This document shows, one piece after another, positions 26,433 through 35,750 of a stretch of 64,000 bases of DNA (positions are counted from its first letter, which is position 1; each line of letters begins with the position of its first letter). The stretch lies in NCBI GenBank assembly GCA_949295905.1, contig CASFNA010000001.1, positions 31,060 through 95,059 of the forward strand, given 5' to 3'. The notes beneath the pieces are model-generated. The model did no database searches. It was given only the letters and a program-made list of their open reading frames with translations, and had not been told where the DNA came from. Both the position numbers and the translations under genes were made by a program. The DNA is from an uncultured Prevotellaceae bacterium (GTDB lineage: Bacteria > Bacteroidota > Bacteroidia > Bacteroidales > Bacteroidaceae).

Positions 26433-26705
26433 TTAATGTTTTAAAATCAATGTAACAACCATCATTACGACATACATTCCAAGAAACATCGCCGCAAATC
26501 TGATTGAATCATCTCTGCTGTCGGATAAAAGCACATATATTATCACTATCGTGGCAACCAAGAGCATACGTATTGTCGCCAAGATAAGATAAAAATGCAC
26601 CATATGTTCAGGGGAACGGCGTTTTACAAAGCCCAAGCCCTTCACATAAGCAAAACCCAAAACAACAAAAAACAACGCAGACAAGAATACAGTCAGCACG
26701 CTCAT
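26433..26705 (-). CDS. Small membrane protein in the atp operon (AtpI-like position)
   Basis: 90 residues with three hydrophobic helices (about 2-23, 36-58, 70-88) and a basic loop KRRSPEH after the first. Its place between atpC and atpB, with ATGA overlap with atpC, is that of AtpI-like assembly factors in other phyla; sequence similarity is too weak for me to assert it. Confidence 0.75.
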   Translation of the reverse strand: MSVLTVFLSALFFVVLGFAYVKGLGFVKRRSPEHMVHFYLILATIRMLLVATIVIIYVLLSDSRDDSIRFAAMFLGMYVVMMVVTLILKH

Positions 26706-26950
26706 CGTGTTTTCTCAACGCACAACGAAACTTCGTTCTTTTGCACTTCTACAAATCCGCCTGAAACATTCAATTGCCTCTTGTCATTTTTCGTAGTATA
26801 TTCGACGACACCCTCCTGAAGCACTGATATTATCGGAGCATGATTGTCAAGTATCTCAAAACTGCCCATTACTCCAGGGACCTTTACGCTGTCTACGTAA
26901 TCGTCAAACTCAACTTTTTCAGGTGAAACTATTTTCAGTTTTAAGCTCAT
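26702..26950 (-). CDS. atpC: F1Fo ATP synthase epsilon subunit, short form
   Basis: 82 residues from the ATG at 26950 (MSLKLKIVSPEK); a longer frame starts inside atpD and is not needed. Only the N-terminal beta-sandwich is present (GSFEILDNHAPIISVLQEG is the signature). The C-terminal pair of helices that inhibits rotation in E. coli is absent, as is usual in this phylum. Stop overlaps the next start (ATGA). Confidence 0.92.
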   Translation of the reverse strand: MSLKLKIVSPEKVEFDDYVDSVKVPGVMGSFEILDNHAPIISVLQEGVVEYTTKNDKRQLNVSGGFVEVQKNEVSLCVEKTR

Positions 26951-26969
26951 ATCCGTCAATTCTCTATTG

Positions 26970-28523
<1,554 letters not shown>

Positions 28524-28531
28524 TCAAAACG

Positions 28532-28563
28532 CAAAATTAATAAATAGTTTTTTCACAAACAAA
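28532..28563 (-). promoter_or_regulatory. Promoter of the ATP synthase operon
   Basis: TTTG (28560-28563), 20-bp spacer, TAATTTTG (28532-28539) on the minus strand, 36 bp before atpD. Confidence 0.7.
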
Positions 28564-28649
28564 ACAAAATATGTAAATGTTATTGTAATAAACTTTTATT
28601 TGCATTCAAAAGGCCACATTTTAAAATACCTTAATTTCGCTACTTATTT

Positions 28650-29627
28650 TTAGATACTCAGCTCGTCCAATACTGTTATAAGTTTCTTGTCGAATGGTTT
28701 GTCAGAGCGTATTGCCTCGCTCAACGGAACATAAACAACCTCATTGTTGCGCACGCCAATCATAACGTTCCGCTGTCCCTGCATTATGGCATCAATAGCA
28801 CCTACTCCAGTACGGCTGGCAAGAATTCGGTCATGCGCAGTAGGCCTTCCGCCACGCTGCAAGTGGCCAAGTATTGACACCCTTACGTCGTAATCCGGGA
28901 ACTCGTTACGCACACGGTCTGCATAATACAACGCGCCACACTTCGGGCTTTCAGACACTATCACGATGCAGCTCTTCTTGCTCTTCCTAATTCCACGCTC
29001 CATGAAACGAGCCAACTGGTCCACGTCGGTAGAGTCCTCTGGAATTATCGCCGCCTCTGCACCTGAAGCTATTGCACTGTTCTGCGCCAGGAAACCGGCA
29101 TCACGCCCCATTACTTCGATAAAGAAAATGCGCTCATGGCTCTGCGCCGTATCACGAATACGGTCAACGCATTCTACAATGGTATTGAGTGTCGTGTCAT
29201 AACCGATTGTAGAATCGGTACCATACAAGTCGTTGTCTATTGTGCCAGGCAAACCTATACAGCAGACATCATGCTCCTGTGCGAACAGCATCGCACCTGT
29301 AAGCGAACCGTTACCGCCTATCACCACCAAAGCGTCAATCCCATTCGCAACCATGTTGTCGTATGCTTTCTGGCGCCCTTCTTCTGTTGTAAACTCCTTA
29401 CTTCGCGCAGTTTTCAATATTGTACCGCCCGACATGATTATTCCACTGACATTTTCAGTCGTGAAATCAGCAATCTCATTGTTAATCAAGCCGTCATAAC
29501 CACGGTAAATACCCTTGATTTTAAAACCGTTGCAAATACCGGCTCTTGTGACCGCACGTATAGCAGCGTTCATTCCGGGGGCATCACCTCCCGAGGTCAT
29601 AATGCCTATAGTCTTAATCTTACCCAT
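28650..29627 (-). CDS. pfkA: 6-phosphofructokinase
   Basis: 325 residues. Phosphorylates fructose 6-phosphate to the 1,6-bisphosphate in glycolysis. [16 protein letters not shown] at the N-terminus, the catalytic [16 protein letters not shown] and [14 protein letters not shown] are intact. The nucleotide/Mg loop reads [11 protein letters not shown]106 stands where E. coli PfkA has Asp103. The codon is AAC. The length and Gly after it favour ATP as donor, but this substitution leaves some doubt. It begins 24 bp after nhaD and may share its transcript. Confidence 0.94.
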   Translation of the reverse strand: MGKIKTIGIMTSGGDAPGMNAAIRAVTRAGICNGFKIKGIYRGYDGLINNEIADFTTENVSGIIMSGGTILKTARSKEFTTEEGRQKAYDNMVANGIDALVVIGGNGSLTGAMLFAQEHDVCCIGLPGTIDNDLYGTDSTIGYDTTLNTIVECVDRIRDTAQSHERIFFIEVMGRDAGFLAQNSAIASGAEAAIIPEDSTDVDQLARFMERGIRKSKKSCIVIVSESPKCGALYYADRVRNEFPDYDVRVSILGHLQRGGRPTAHDRILASRTGVGAIDAIMQGQRNVMIGVRNNEVVYVPLSEAIRSDKPFDKKLITVLDELSI

Positions 29628-29651
29628 AATATATAATGTTTTTTACCAAAT

Positions 29652-31049
29652 TCAACACAATATCCACATCGCAGCCAAACCCAGCAACCAGCCTATCATG
29701 GCCACGAAGCCAACATTCTTAAAATACCAACCCACATGCATACGCTCCATCTTCATAAGGGCGAGACCGCTGACAGAGCCTAAAGGCAGTATATTGCCCC
29801 CCATTGCCGAACAGAAAGCGATGATTTTCCAATATATTCCATTCTGCACAAATGACGACATATAGGCAGAATCCGTAGCCAAAGGCAACGCCTCAATATC
29901 GACTACAGGATAAATCGATATGAAACTCATACAAGATGCGAATGCGTCAAGGACACAGCTTACACACCCTGTGACCACGCCCATAATCCATACATTGTGT
30001 ATATTGGCATCACAAAAGTCTGCGATGTGGGATATTATACCCGTTTCGCGCACCGCACCTATTGCGAGCATAATGCCCATGACGAAAAGCATCAGCTGGA
30101 TGATGCCGTATTGCAAGGCACGCGGAATAGGACGCTGCATCATCTGGTCTACATTCATCAGCTTGCGATTGAATATCTCGTTCACAATCCACAAGAACGA
30201 AAGTACGCACAACGCACCGAGGAACGGGCTAAGCTTCGTAATATTATGGAATGTCGGAATAAACCAAAGCCCGCCGATACCGAGTATAAGCATCACCACA
30301 CGCTGCCACTTGTTCAAGTTCGTGTCATCGCCGCGATACGGCATCGTAGCCACTTGCAGGTCTGTATGTTCAGGAAGGCTGCGGCCCAGCCAATACGTAG
30401 GCAGCCACCAGGCAATAAGGCACGGCAAGGCGAGCGACGCCGAGAAATTGGTAGCAGTGACTGCCCCCGTGCTCCAAAGCACGAGCCCGTTTGGGTCTCC
30501 TATCACAGTCAAGGCTCCCCCACAGTTGGCCGCAAGCACAATGGCACATCCGTATATCATGCGCTGCCGGCGGTTAGGCAACAGCTTGTGCATGATTACA
30601 AGCATCATCGTTGTCGTAGTAAGGTTGTCAAGGTTGGCAGATATCGCAAATGTCATCACCGACATTATCCAAAGCAGCTTCTTGCTGTTACGTGTTTTCA
30701 GCAACTCCTGCAAGAAGTCAAAACACCCGTTGTTATTGAGTATCTCGACTATTGTCATTGTGGCAAGCAGGAACAAAACAATCTCAGCCGCCTTGCCTAC
30801 ATACTTTATGAATATGTCTTGGGCTATATACTGCTTTACATTGACACTTGTAGGTGAAGCCCCGGCAAGGAAGTCGGCATATTCGCCCGCATATTGCCCC
30901 ATCACGAAATCTGTGCCATAACAGATATAAAGCACCCATCCCGCCGTACCAACAAACATCGCTATCGCCGCCCGGTTTACATTGGTTGCGTATCCCGTGG
31001 CAATAAGGACGTACCCTATCAGCAAAATAGAAACAATTACAAGTGCCAT
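29652..31049 (-). CDS. nhaD: NhaD-type sodium/proton antiporter
   Basis: 465 residues with about 12 membrane helices. Exchanges Na+ for protons across the inner membrane. Family signatures: FAISANLDNLTTTTMM and the VLAANCGGALTVIGDPNGLVLW stretch, with a second half similar to other ion-transporter superfamily members (VLDAFASCMSFISIYP, FCSAMGGNILPLGSVSGL). Promoter element at 31071. Together with the ATP synthase it handles ion gradients, but the two are separate transcripts. Confidence 0.93.
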   Translation of the reverse strand: MALVIVSILLIGYVLIATGYATNVNRAAIAMFVGTAGWVLYICYGTDFVMGQYAGEYADFLAGASPTSVNVKQYIAQDIFIKYVGKAAEIVLFLLATMTIVEILNNNGCFDFLQELLKTRNSKKLLWIMSVMTFAISANLDNLTTTTMMLVIMHKLLPNRRQRMIYGCAIVLAANCGGALTVIGDPNGLVLWSTGAVTATNFSASLALPCLIAWWLPTYWLGRSLPEHTDLQVATMPYRGDDTNLNKWQRVVMLILGIGGLWFIPTFHNITKLSPFLGALCVLSFLWIVNEIFNRKLMNVDQMMQRPIPRALQYGIIQLMLFVMGIMLAIGAVRETGIISHIADFCDANIHNVWIMGVVTGCVSCVLDAFASCMSFISIYPVVDIEALPLATDSAYMSSFVQNGIYWKIIAFCSAMGGNILPLGSVSGLALMKMERMHVGWYFKNVGFVAMIGWLLGLAAMWILC

Positions 31050-31070
31050 GTTTTTTTCATAATTCAGCTA

Positions 31071-31078
31071 CAAAATTA
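31071..31078 (-). promoter_or_regulatory. -7 promoter element for nhaD
   Basis: TAATTTTG on the minus strand, 21 bp before the nhaD start; the upstream element is imperfect (TTTC). Confidence 0.5.
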
Positions 31079-31107
31079 CAAAATAATATTTAGACAGAAA
31101 GTTTATG

Positions 31108-31126
31108 ACATGAAAAATTTTCATGT
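31108..31126. promoter_or_regulatory. Palindrome upstream of the nhaD promoter
   Basis: ACATGAAAA-a-TTTTCATGT, perfect 9-bp arms around one base, centred about 40 bp upstream of the -7 element: the right place and shape for a dimeric regulator's site. No regulator is identified. Confidence 0.4.
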
Positions 31127-31215
31127 TTAACGAGATTTTAACCTGAAAAATGACAATGCGTCACTGTCCGGCATCAGCAGTCGCCTACACCGCCCACACA
31201 TCATTATATATATGA

Positions 31216-31258
31216 ACACACAAAGGGCCACACCCTGAAGGTGCGGCCCTTTGTGTAC
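31216..31258 (-). terminator. Terminator of the acyl-CoA ligase gene
   Basis: Stem 31218-31229 with 31245-31256, extended by CACC/GGTG, loop of 5 nt; it begins 13 bp beyond the stop at 31272. The stem is GC-rich; the T tract is weak. Confidence 0.7.
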
Positions 31259-31271
31259 ATATATCATAAAA

Positions 31272-32945
31272 TCAAAGTTCAACGTCCTTGTAGAGATAAC
31301 GCTTGATGCTCTTCTTGGGGGTTTTCTCAAACTCCTCATCCATAAGTTTGAACGCCGTTATCTTGCTGTACGACGGTATAAGCTGGTTCAGCTCCAAGAG
31401 ATTCTGCTCCATGACATGATGCAGGTCTTCCTTTGAGAAACCAAGGTTTTTCGCCTCGTCATAGTCAGGATATATCAATGCAACAAGCTTGTCCCCTTTC
31501 TGCACTATCAGGCTCTCCACCACAAGTGTCATGCTGTTCAGCTTGTCTTCTATCTCTTCAGGATAAACGTTCTGGCCGTTTGCGCCGAGAAGCATGTTCT
31601 TGATACGTCCCTTTATGTACACATAGCCGTCGCTGTCCATCAGGGCGAGGTCACCGCTATGATACCATCCTTCGCTGTCAAGCGCCTGTCGGGTGGCCTC
31701 TTCGTTCTTGTAATACCCGAGCATTACGTTAGTGCCTCTTGCAAGAAGCTCGCCCGGGATGTTCTCCGGGTCGGGGCTGTCTATCTTCACATCCATATGG
31801 ATGACGGCCTTGCCGCACGATGTGGGCACAAACTCGCTATAGTCGGTATATGTTATTATCGGAGCACACTCGGTAGCTCCGTAACCTACGGTCACGGGGA
31901 AATCTATGCTCTTCAAGAAAGACTCTACCTCCTGGTTGAACGGAGCGCCGCCGACCACTACTTCATAAAGATTGCCGCCGAATGCCTCAAACACTTCCTC
32001 ACAGATACGCTGCTTCAGCTTCTTGCTTATAACCGGCATGTTCATCAACAGGCGCATCTTGTGTGTCTGTATTTTCGGGAACACCTTTTTCCTTATAATC
32101 TTTTCAACCACAAGAGGCACGGCTATTATTATCGCCGGCTTGATGTCGGTGAAAGCCTGGGCTATGATGGCCGGACTGGGCACACGCGTCAGGAAGAATA
32201 TGTGACAGCCGTGGCAAAACTCGAAAAGGAACTCGAAAGACATGCCGTACATATGGGCCATGGGCAATATGCTTACCGTATTCGAGCCTTTTGGCACATG
32301 CGTGCCGAGCATTTTCAGCGTGAAGTCAAGATTTCCCCACAACGCCCGGTAAGGCAGCATCACGCCTTTTGAGAAGCCCGTGGTGCCGCTGGTGTAGTTG
32401 ATAAGCGCCAGTTCGTCAGGACTTGCCTCCTTGTGGTATTCCACATGGTTGGCACGGAAAGCCTTGGGATATTTCCTGCCAAACAGCTCGTTAAGGTGTT
32501 CGCGCGCATATGTCAGCTTGTCTGTCCTCGATACAAGCAGCGAATAGTCGGGTATGTAGATTACGCCCTCAAGCTGCGGCATCTTTGTCGCGTCCACAGA
32601 TTTAGCCACAACGTCTCCAACGAACAGCAACTTGGCCTCGCTGTGGTTTACCACATTGTAGATTTGGTCGGGCGTAAACTCATGCTGCACTGGCACTGCT
32701 ACGGCTCCATACGTCAGAGTAGCCAGAAAAGCAACTGCCCAACAGGCGCTGTTACGCCCGCAAATGGCGATTTTGTCACCTTTCTGCACACCACTGTTCT
32801 CAAACATGATGTGCAGTTTCTCAATCTTGCGGGCTACATCCTTATATTGCAGCGTTATGCCTTTATAGTCGGTAAGGGCGTCGCGGTCCCAGTTCTCTAT
32901 CACGCTTTTCTCGATGTACGAGTTGAAACTTGGTATTGATTCCAT
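31272..32945 (-). CDS. Long-chain acyl-CoA synthetase-type AMP-binding enzyme
   Basis: 557 residues. Adenylates a carboxylic acid with ATP and transfers it to CoA. The AMP-binding signature YTSGTTGFSKGVML lies near 186, GYGATECAP at the A5 motif, WYHSGDLALMDSDGYVYIKGR at A7-A8, and the C-terminal catalytic-type Lys in TPKKSIKRYLY. It best resembles fatty acid or O-succinylbenzoate-type ligases; the long form and FLTRVPSPAII loop favour fatty acids. A single-gene transcript with repeated 9-bp sites around the promoter, which suggests dedicated control. Confidence 0.87.
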   Translation of the reverse strand: MESIPSFNSYIEKSVIENWDRDALTDYKGITLQYKDVARKIEKLHIMFENSGVQKGDKIAICGRNSACWAVAFLATLTYGAVAVPVQHEFTPDQIYNVVNHSEAKLLFVGDVVAKSVDATKMPQLEGVIYIPDYSLLVSRTDKLTYAREHLNELFGRKYPKAFRANHVEYHKEASPDELALINYTSGTTGFSKGVMLPYRALWGNLDFTLKMLGTHVPKGSNTVSILPMAHMYGMSFEFLFEFCHGCHIFFLTRVPSPAIIAQAFTDIKPAIIIAVPLVVEKIIRKKVFPKIQTHKMRLLMNMPVISKKLKQRICEEVFEAFGGNLYEVVVGGAPFNQEVESFLKSIDFPVTVGYGATECAPIITYTDYSEFVPTSCGKAVIHMDVKIDSPDPENIPGELLARGTNVMLGYYKNEEATRQALDSEGWYHSGDLALMDSDGYVYIKGRIKNMLLGANGQNVYPEEIEDKLNSMTLVVESLIVQKGDKLVALIYPDYDEAKNLGFSKEDLHHVMEQNLLELNQLIPSYSKITAFKLMDEEFEKTPKKSIKRYLYKDVEL

Positions 32946-33012
32946 TGCACAAAATTCAAAAATTTGTGCAAAGATAGACTATTTCTTGCACACCGACAAA
33001 TTATTTGTGCAA
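32945..33012. promoter_or_regulatory. Three 9-bp TTTGTGCAA sites around the acyl-CoA ligase promoter
   Basis: TTGCACAAA at 32945-32953, and its reverse complement TTTGTGCAA at 32963-32971 and 33004-33012. The first two form an inverted repeat over the transcript start and start codon, and the second overlaps the -7 element. A fourth, shorter match (TTGCACA) is at 32986. Layout fits an operator for a dimeric repressor. Confidence 0.5.
32969..33000 (-). promoter_or_regulatory. Promoter of the acyl-CoA ligase gene
   Basis: TTTG (32997-33000), 20-bp spacer, TATCTTTG (32969-32976) on the minus strand, 23 bp before the start codon. Confidence 0.75.
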
Positions 33013-33663
33013 TTTTAATAAGTTCCAATCAACAATATTACTTTTAAAACAAATAACGTTGCCCTTTTAAACAAAGCGCACATATGTGCTGTGCAAAACG
33101 GCACACATCCGCCATGACATTCTGCCGCGAAACAAGCGGATATAATAACACATTGACTTTCGGCAAGGCCTTGATACTGCAATATTCTGAAAAATCCGAC
33201 ACACAAGCACAAAAACGCCAAAGAAAAGTGTGCACACGCAAATGCCGAGAAACCAACATGTTATGCGCCGAAGACAGACAAATGTGCAATTGCGCCGCGA
33301 CAACAGCCTTGCCAAAGACGGCCTTCAGCAAAGCCAAAGGCCGTCTTTTAAGTTGTCATAAGCGGCCTTCGGCGGTAGCACTGACAGCCATTTCGCACCA
33401 CATGGCACGCATTATTATACCCGAAAGGGGACAAACCTGACATTGTTCAACAGCCGGACGTACACCTGCAACGCACTGACGGAATAACCGGGAGCGTAGT
33501 TCCTCCGTTTTTGCAAACATTTTCGGTTTGACATTTTGTAAATGTTTTACGGCCAAAAGCCGACAAGGCGTATTACATTACATAATATGCCAACAGTCAA
33601 CCTATATTGTACACTGCCCACCAAAATAATCTTATCTTGCCGTCCGAATTGGAAAATAACTTG
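33013..33663. other. Gene-free stretch upstream of the DUF5686 gene
   Basis: 650 bp without a credible gene: short frames on both strands overlap each other and have no family resemblance. It holds a 22-nt-unit repeat (33309-33374) and a loose AAACATTT/AAATGTTT pairing (33515-33522 with 33540-33547). I see nothing else in it. Confidence 0.6.
33309..33374. repeat. 22-nt-unit intergenic repeat, copy C
   Basis: Three contiguous units of exactly 22 nt starting at 33309, 33331 and 33353, beginning TTGCC, AAGCC and TTGTC. The first two pair perfectly over 12 bp (33314-33325 with 33337-33348). Confidence 0.75.
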
Positions 33664-33671
33664 TATATTTG
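33664..33671 (+). promoter_or_regulatory. -7 promoter element directly before the DUF5686 gene
   Basis: TATATTTG on the plus strand ending 4 bp before the ATG at 33676. If used, the transcript would start at or very near the start codon. Confidence 0.45.
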
Positions 33672-33675
33672 CATT

Positions 33676-35706
33676 ATGAAATTCCGCCCGGGCTTACTTG
33701 TTACGTGCGCGTTGCTGATTATCATTATGCCGTCGGCAGCCGTAGCCAAGGCCTATACAGATTCGTTGACACTGCAACGGGTACTGGCCTACAGGCAAGG
33801 TATGCCCATTGAAACCACCGGAATACACACCAATTTATATGTAAGGTATTACCTTAAGACCGACAAACGCAACTTCACGCTCATGGCGATACCGTCGATG
33901 TATGCAATAGCGCGCGGCAACAGGGAATTCGCCGGCGAATCATACAGCACGGTATATATAAAAGACGACGGAGAGATTGACGCCGTAAGGCAGCTCAACA
34001 CAGGCACGGTGCCACGGCACAAGGACATAATGACCACACTGAACAAGTACCTGATGCCCGACATCTACGGAGTGACCATCATCGACAACCAGCTGCTTTC
34101 GCCGTTCAACCGCCACAACGTGGAGCTGTACAGGTATGACATCACCAACCTGACAGGCCACAGGGCCGAGATTGTATTCCGTCCCAAACGCCATAACACA
34201 CAGCTCGTCAGCGGTTCGGCAATAGTAGACCGCCGCACCGGACGCATCATAAAAACAAGCTTTAACGGCGAATACGACATGGTCAACTTCCGCGTGACGG
34301 CCGAAATGGGCAGGAAAGACGTGCGTTCGCTCTTGCCGAAAACATGCGACATAGAAGCATCGTTCCACTTTGTGGGAAACAAAATCAAGGCTTCGTTCCA
34401 CTCCGTTTACGACAACCCCGTATTCCTGCCGGACACAATAGTGAATTCACACGACAGCAAGATGATGGCCGAAATCAGGCCTGACCCTCTGCCGTCGCAC
34501 ATAAGGAAACTGTACGCCCGGCACGACTCGACAAGGAATAAGGCCGACACCACAAGACTGAAGAAAGAGGACAGTATGTGGAAAAAAATATTATGGAACT
34601 CGTTTGGCGACTACGTAATCAACCGTACCAAAGGCAACTTCGGCTCTGACAGGCAGGGAGCGTTCAGAATATCGCCCATACTCAACCCGCTATACCTCAG
34701 CTACAGCGGCCGTCGCGGCATCACGTACAAGTTCAAGATAAACGGCAGCTACAAGTTCTCGCTCAACAGCGACATATCAATGGCGTTCAACGCCGGTTAC
34801 TCGTTCAAGCAGAAACAGCTGTATTTCAAAATCCCGATAAGGTTCAACTACAACAAAAGGCGCAACGGATACATCGGCGTCGAGATTGGCAACGGCAACA
34901 GGATAACCAACTCAAGCATAGTTGACCAAGTAAAAAACGAGTCGCTCGACTCTATAAACTGGGACAAGATGAACCTTGACTATTTCAAGGACTTATATGT
35001 AAAGTTCATCACAAATTACGACATTTCAGACAAGTGGAGCGTTCAGCCCGGCCTTGTGTTCCACCGCCGCTCAGCCGTAGACGAGGCAGGCTTCAAAATA
35101 GCCGGCCGCCCCGTATCATACTATTCGCTGGCACCAACAATGCAAGTGCAGTTCCGCCCGTCAGGATGGGACGGTCCCATAATCACCGCCGACTACGAAC
35201 GCGGCATACATGCAGGCAAAGCCGACATGAAGTATGAACGCTTCGAGTTCGACGTATCATGGGTAAAGCGTTTCTATTCGCTCAGAAGCCTGTCGCTAAG
35301 GCTTGGCAACGGCTTCTACACTTCAAAGAGCAAAAACTCGTATTTCCTTGACTATTCGAATTTTAGGGACGAAAACATACCTGGCGGATGGAATGATGAC
35401 TGGACTGGAGAATTCCAAATGCTCAATAGCAACTGGTACAACGTGTCCGAATACTACGCAAGGGCCAACGTCACCTACGAGTCACCCTTGATGATACTTT
35501 CGCGCATACCATACGTAGGAAGGCTGATGGAGATGGAACGGATATACATGAACATGCTATTCGTGGAACACCTGCACCCCTACATTGAATATGGTTACGG
35601 CTTTACAAACCGTTTCTTCTCCATGGGCGTATTCATGGCTACGCGCAATGAAAAGTTTGAAGGCTTCGGTTTCCGCTTCGGCTTCGAACTGTTCAGGGAC
35701 TGGTGA
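33676..35706 (+). CDS. DUF5686-like outer-membrane protein
   Basis: 676 residues from the ATG at 33676, which opens a clear signal peptide (FRPGLLVTCALLIIIMPSA). Residues about 25-290 are a soluble region with repeated strand pairs (VSGSAIVDRRTGRIIKTSF). From about 300 on, alternating aromatic strands (YKFKINGSYKFSLNSDISM, FEFDVSWVKRFYSLRSL) describe a beta-barrel that ends RFGFELFRDW, with the terminal aromatic of outer-membrane proteins. The pattern matches the C-terminal part of DUF5686 proteins of this phylum; the N-terminal carboxypeptidase-regulatory domain found in many of them is absent. Function unknown. Confidence 0.8.
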   Translation: MKFRPGLLVTCALLIIIMPSAAVAKAYTDSLTLQRVLAYRQGMPIETTGIHTNLYVRYYLKTDKRNFTLMAIPSMYAIARGNREFAGESYSTVYIKDDGEIDAVRQLNTGTVPRHKDIMTTLNKYLMPDIYGVTIIDNQLLSPFNRHNVELYRYDITNLTGHRAEIVFRPKRHNTQLVSGSAIVDRRTGRIIKTSFNGEYDMVNFRVTAEMGRKDVRSLLPKTCDIEASFHFVGNKIKASFHSVYDNPVFLPDTIVNSHDSKMMAEIRPDPLPSHIRKLYARHDSTRNKADTTRLKKEDSMWKKILWNSFGDYVINRTKGNFGSDRQGAFRISPILNPLYLSYSGRRGITYKFKINGSYKFSLNSDISMAFNAGYSFKQKQLYFKIPIRFNYNKRRNGYIGVEIGNGNRITNSSIVDQVKNESLDSINWDKMNLDYFKDLYVKFITNYDISDKWSVQPGLVFHRRSAVDEAGFKIAGRPVSYYSLAPTMQVQFRPSGWDGPIITADYERGIHAGKADMKYERFEFDVSWVKRFYSLRSLSLRLGNGFYTSKSKNSYFLDYSNFRDENIPGGWNDDWTGEFQMLNSNWYNVSEYYARANVTYESPLMILSRIPYVGRLMEMERIYMNMLFVEHLHPYIEYGYGFTNRFFSMGVFMATRNEKFEGFGFRFGFELFRDW

Positions 35707-35750
35707 AAATAAATTAAGGATTAAAAATATAGGCTGATACAATTTACCCG

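Noticed and set aside
33044-33337. Short minus-strand frames in the 650-bp gap
   Set aside because: They overlap each other in different frames, cross the repeat at 33309, and show no signal, motif or promoter.
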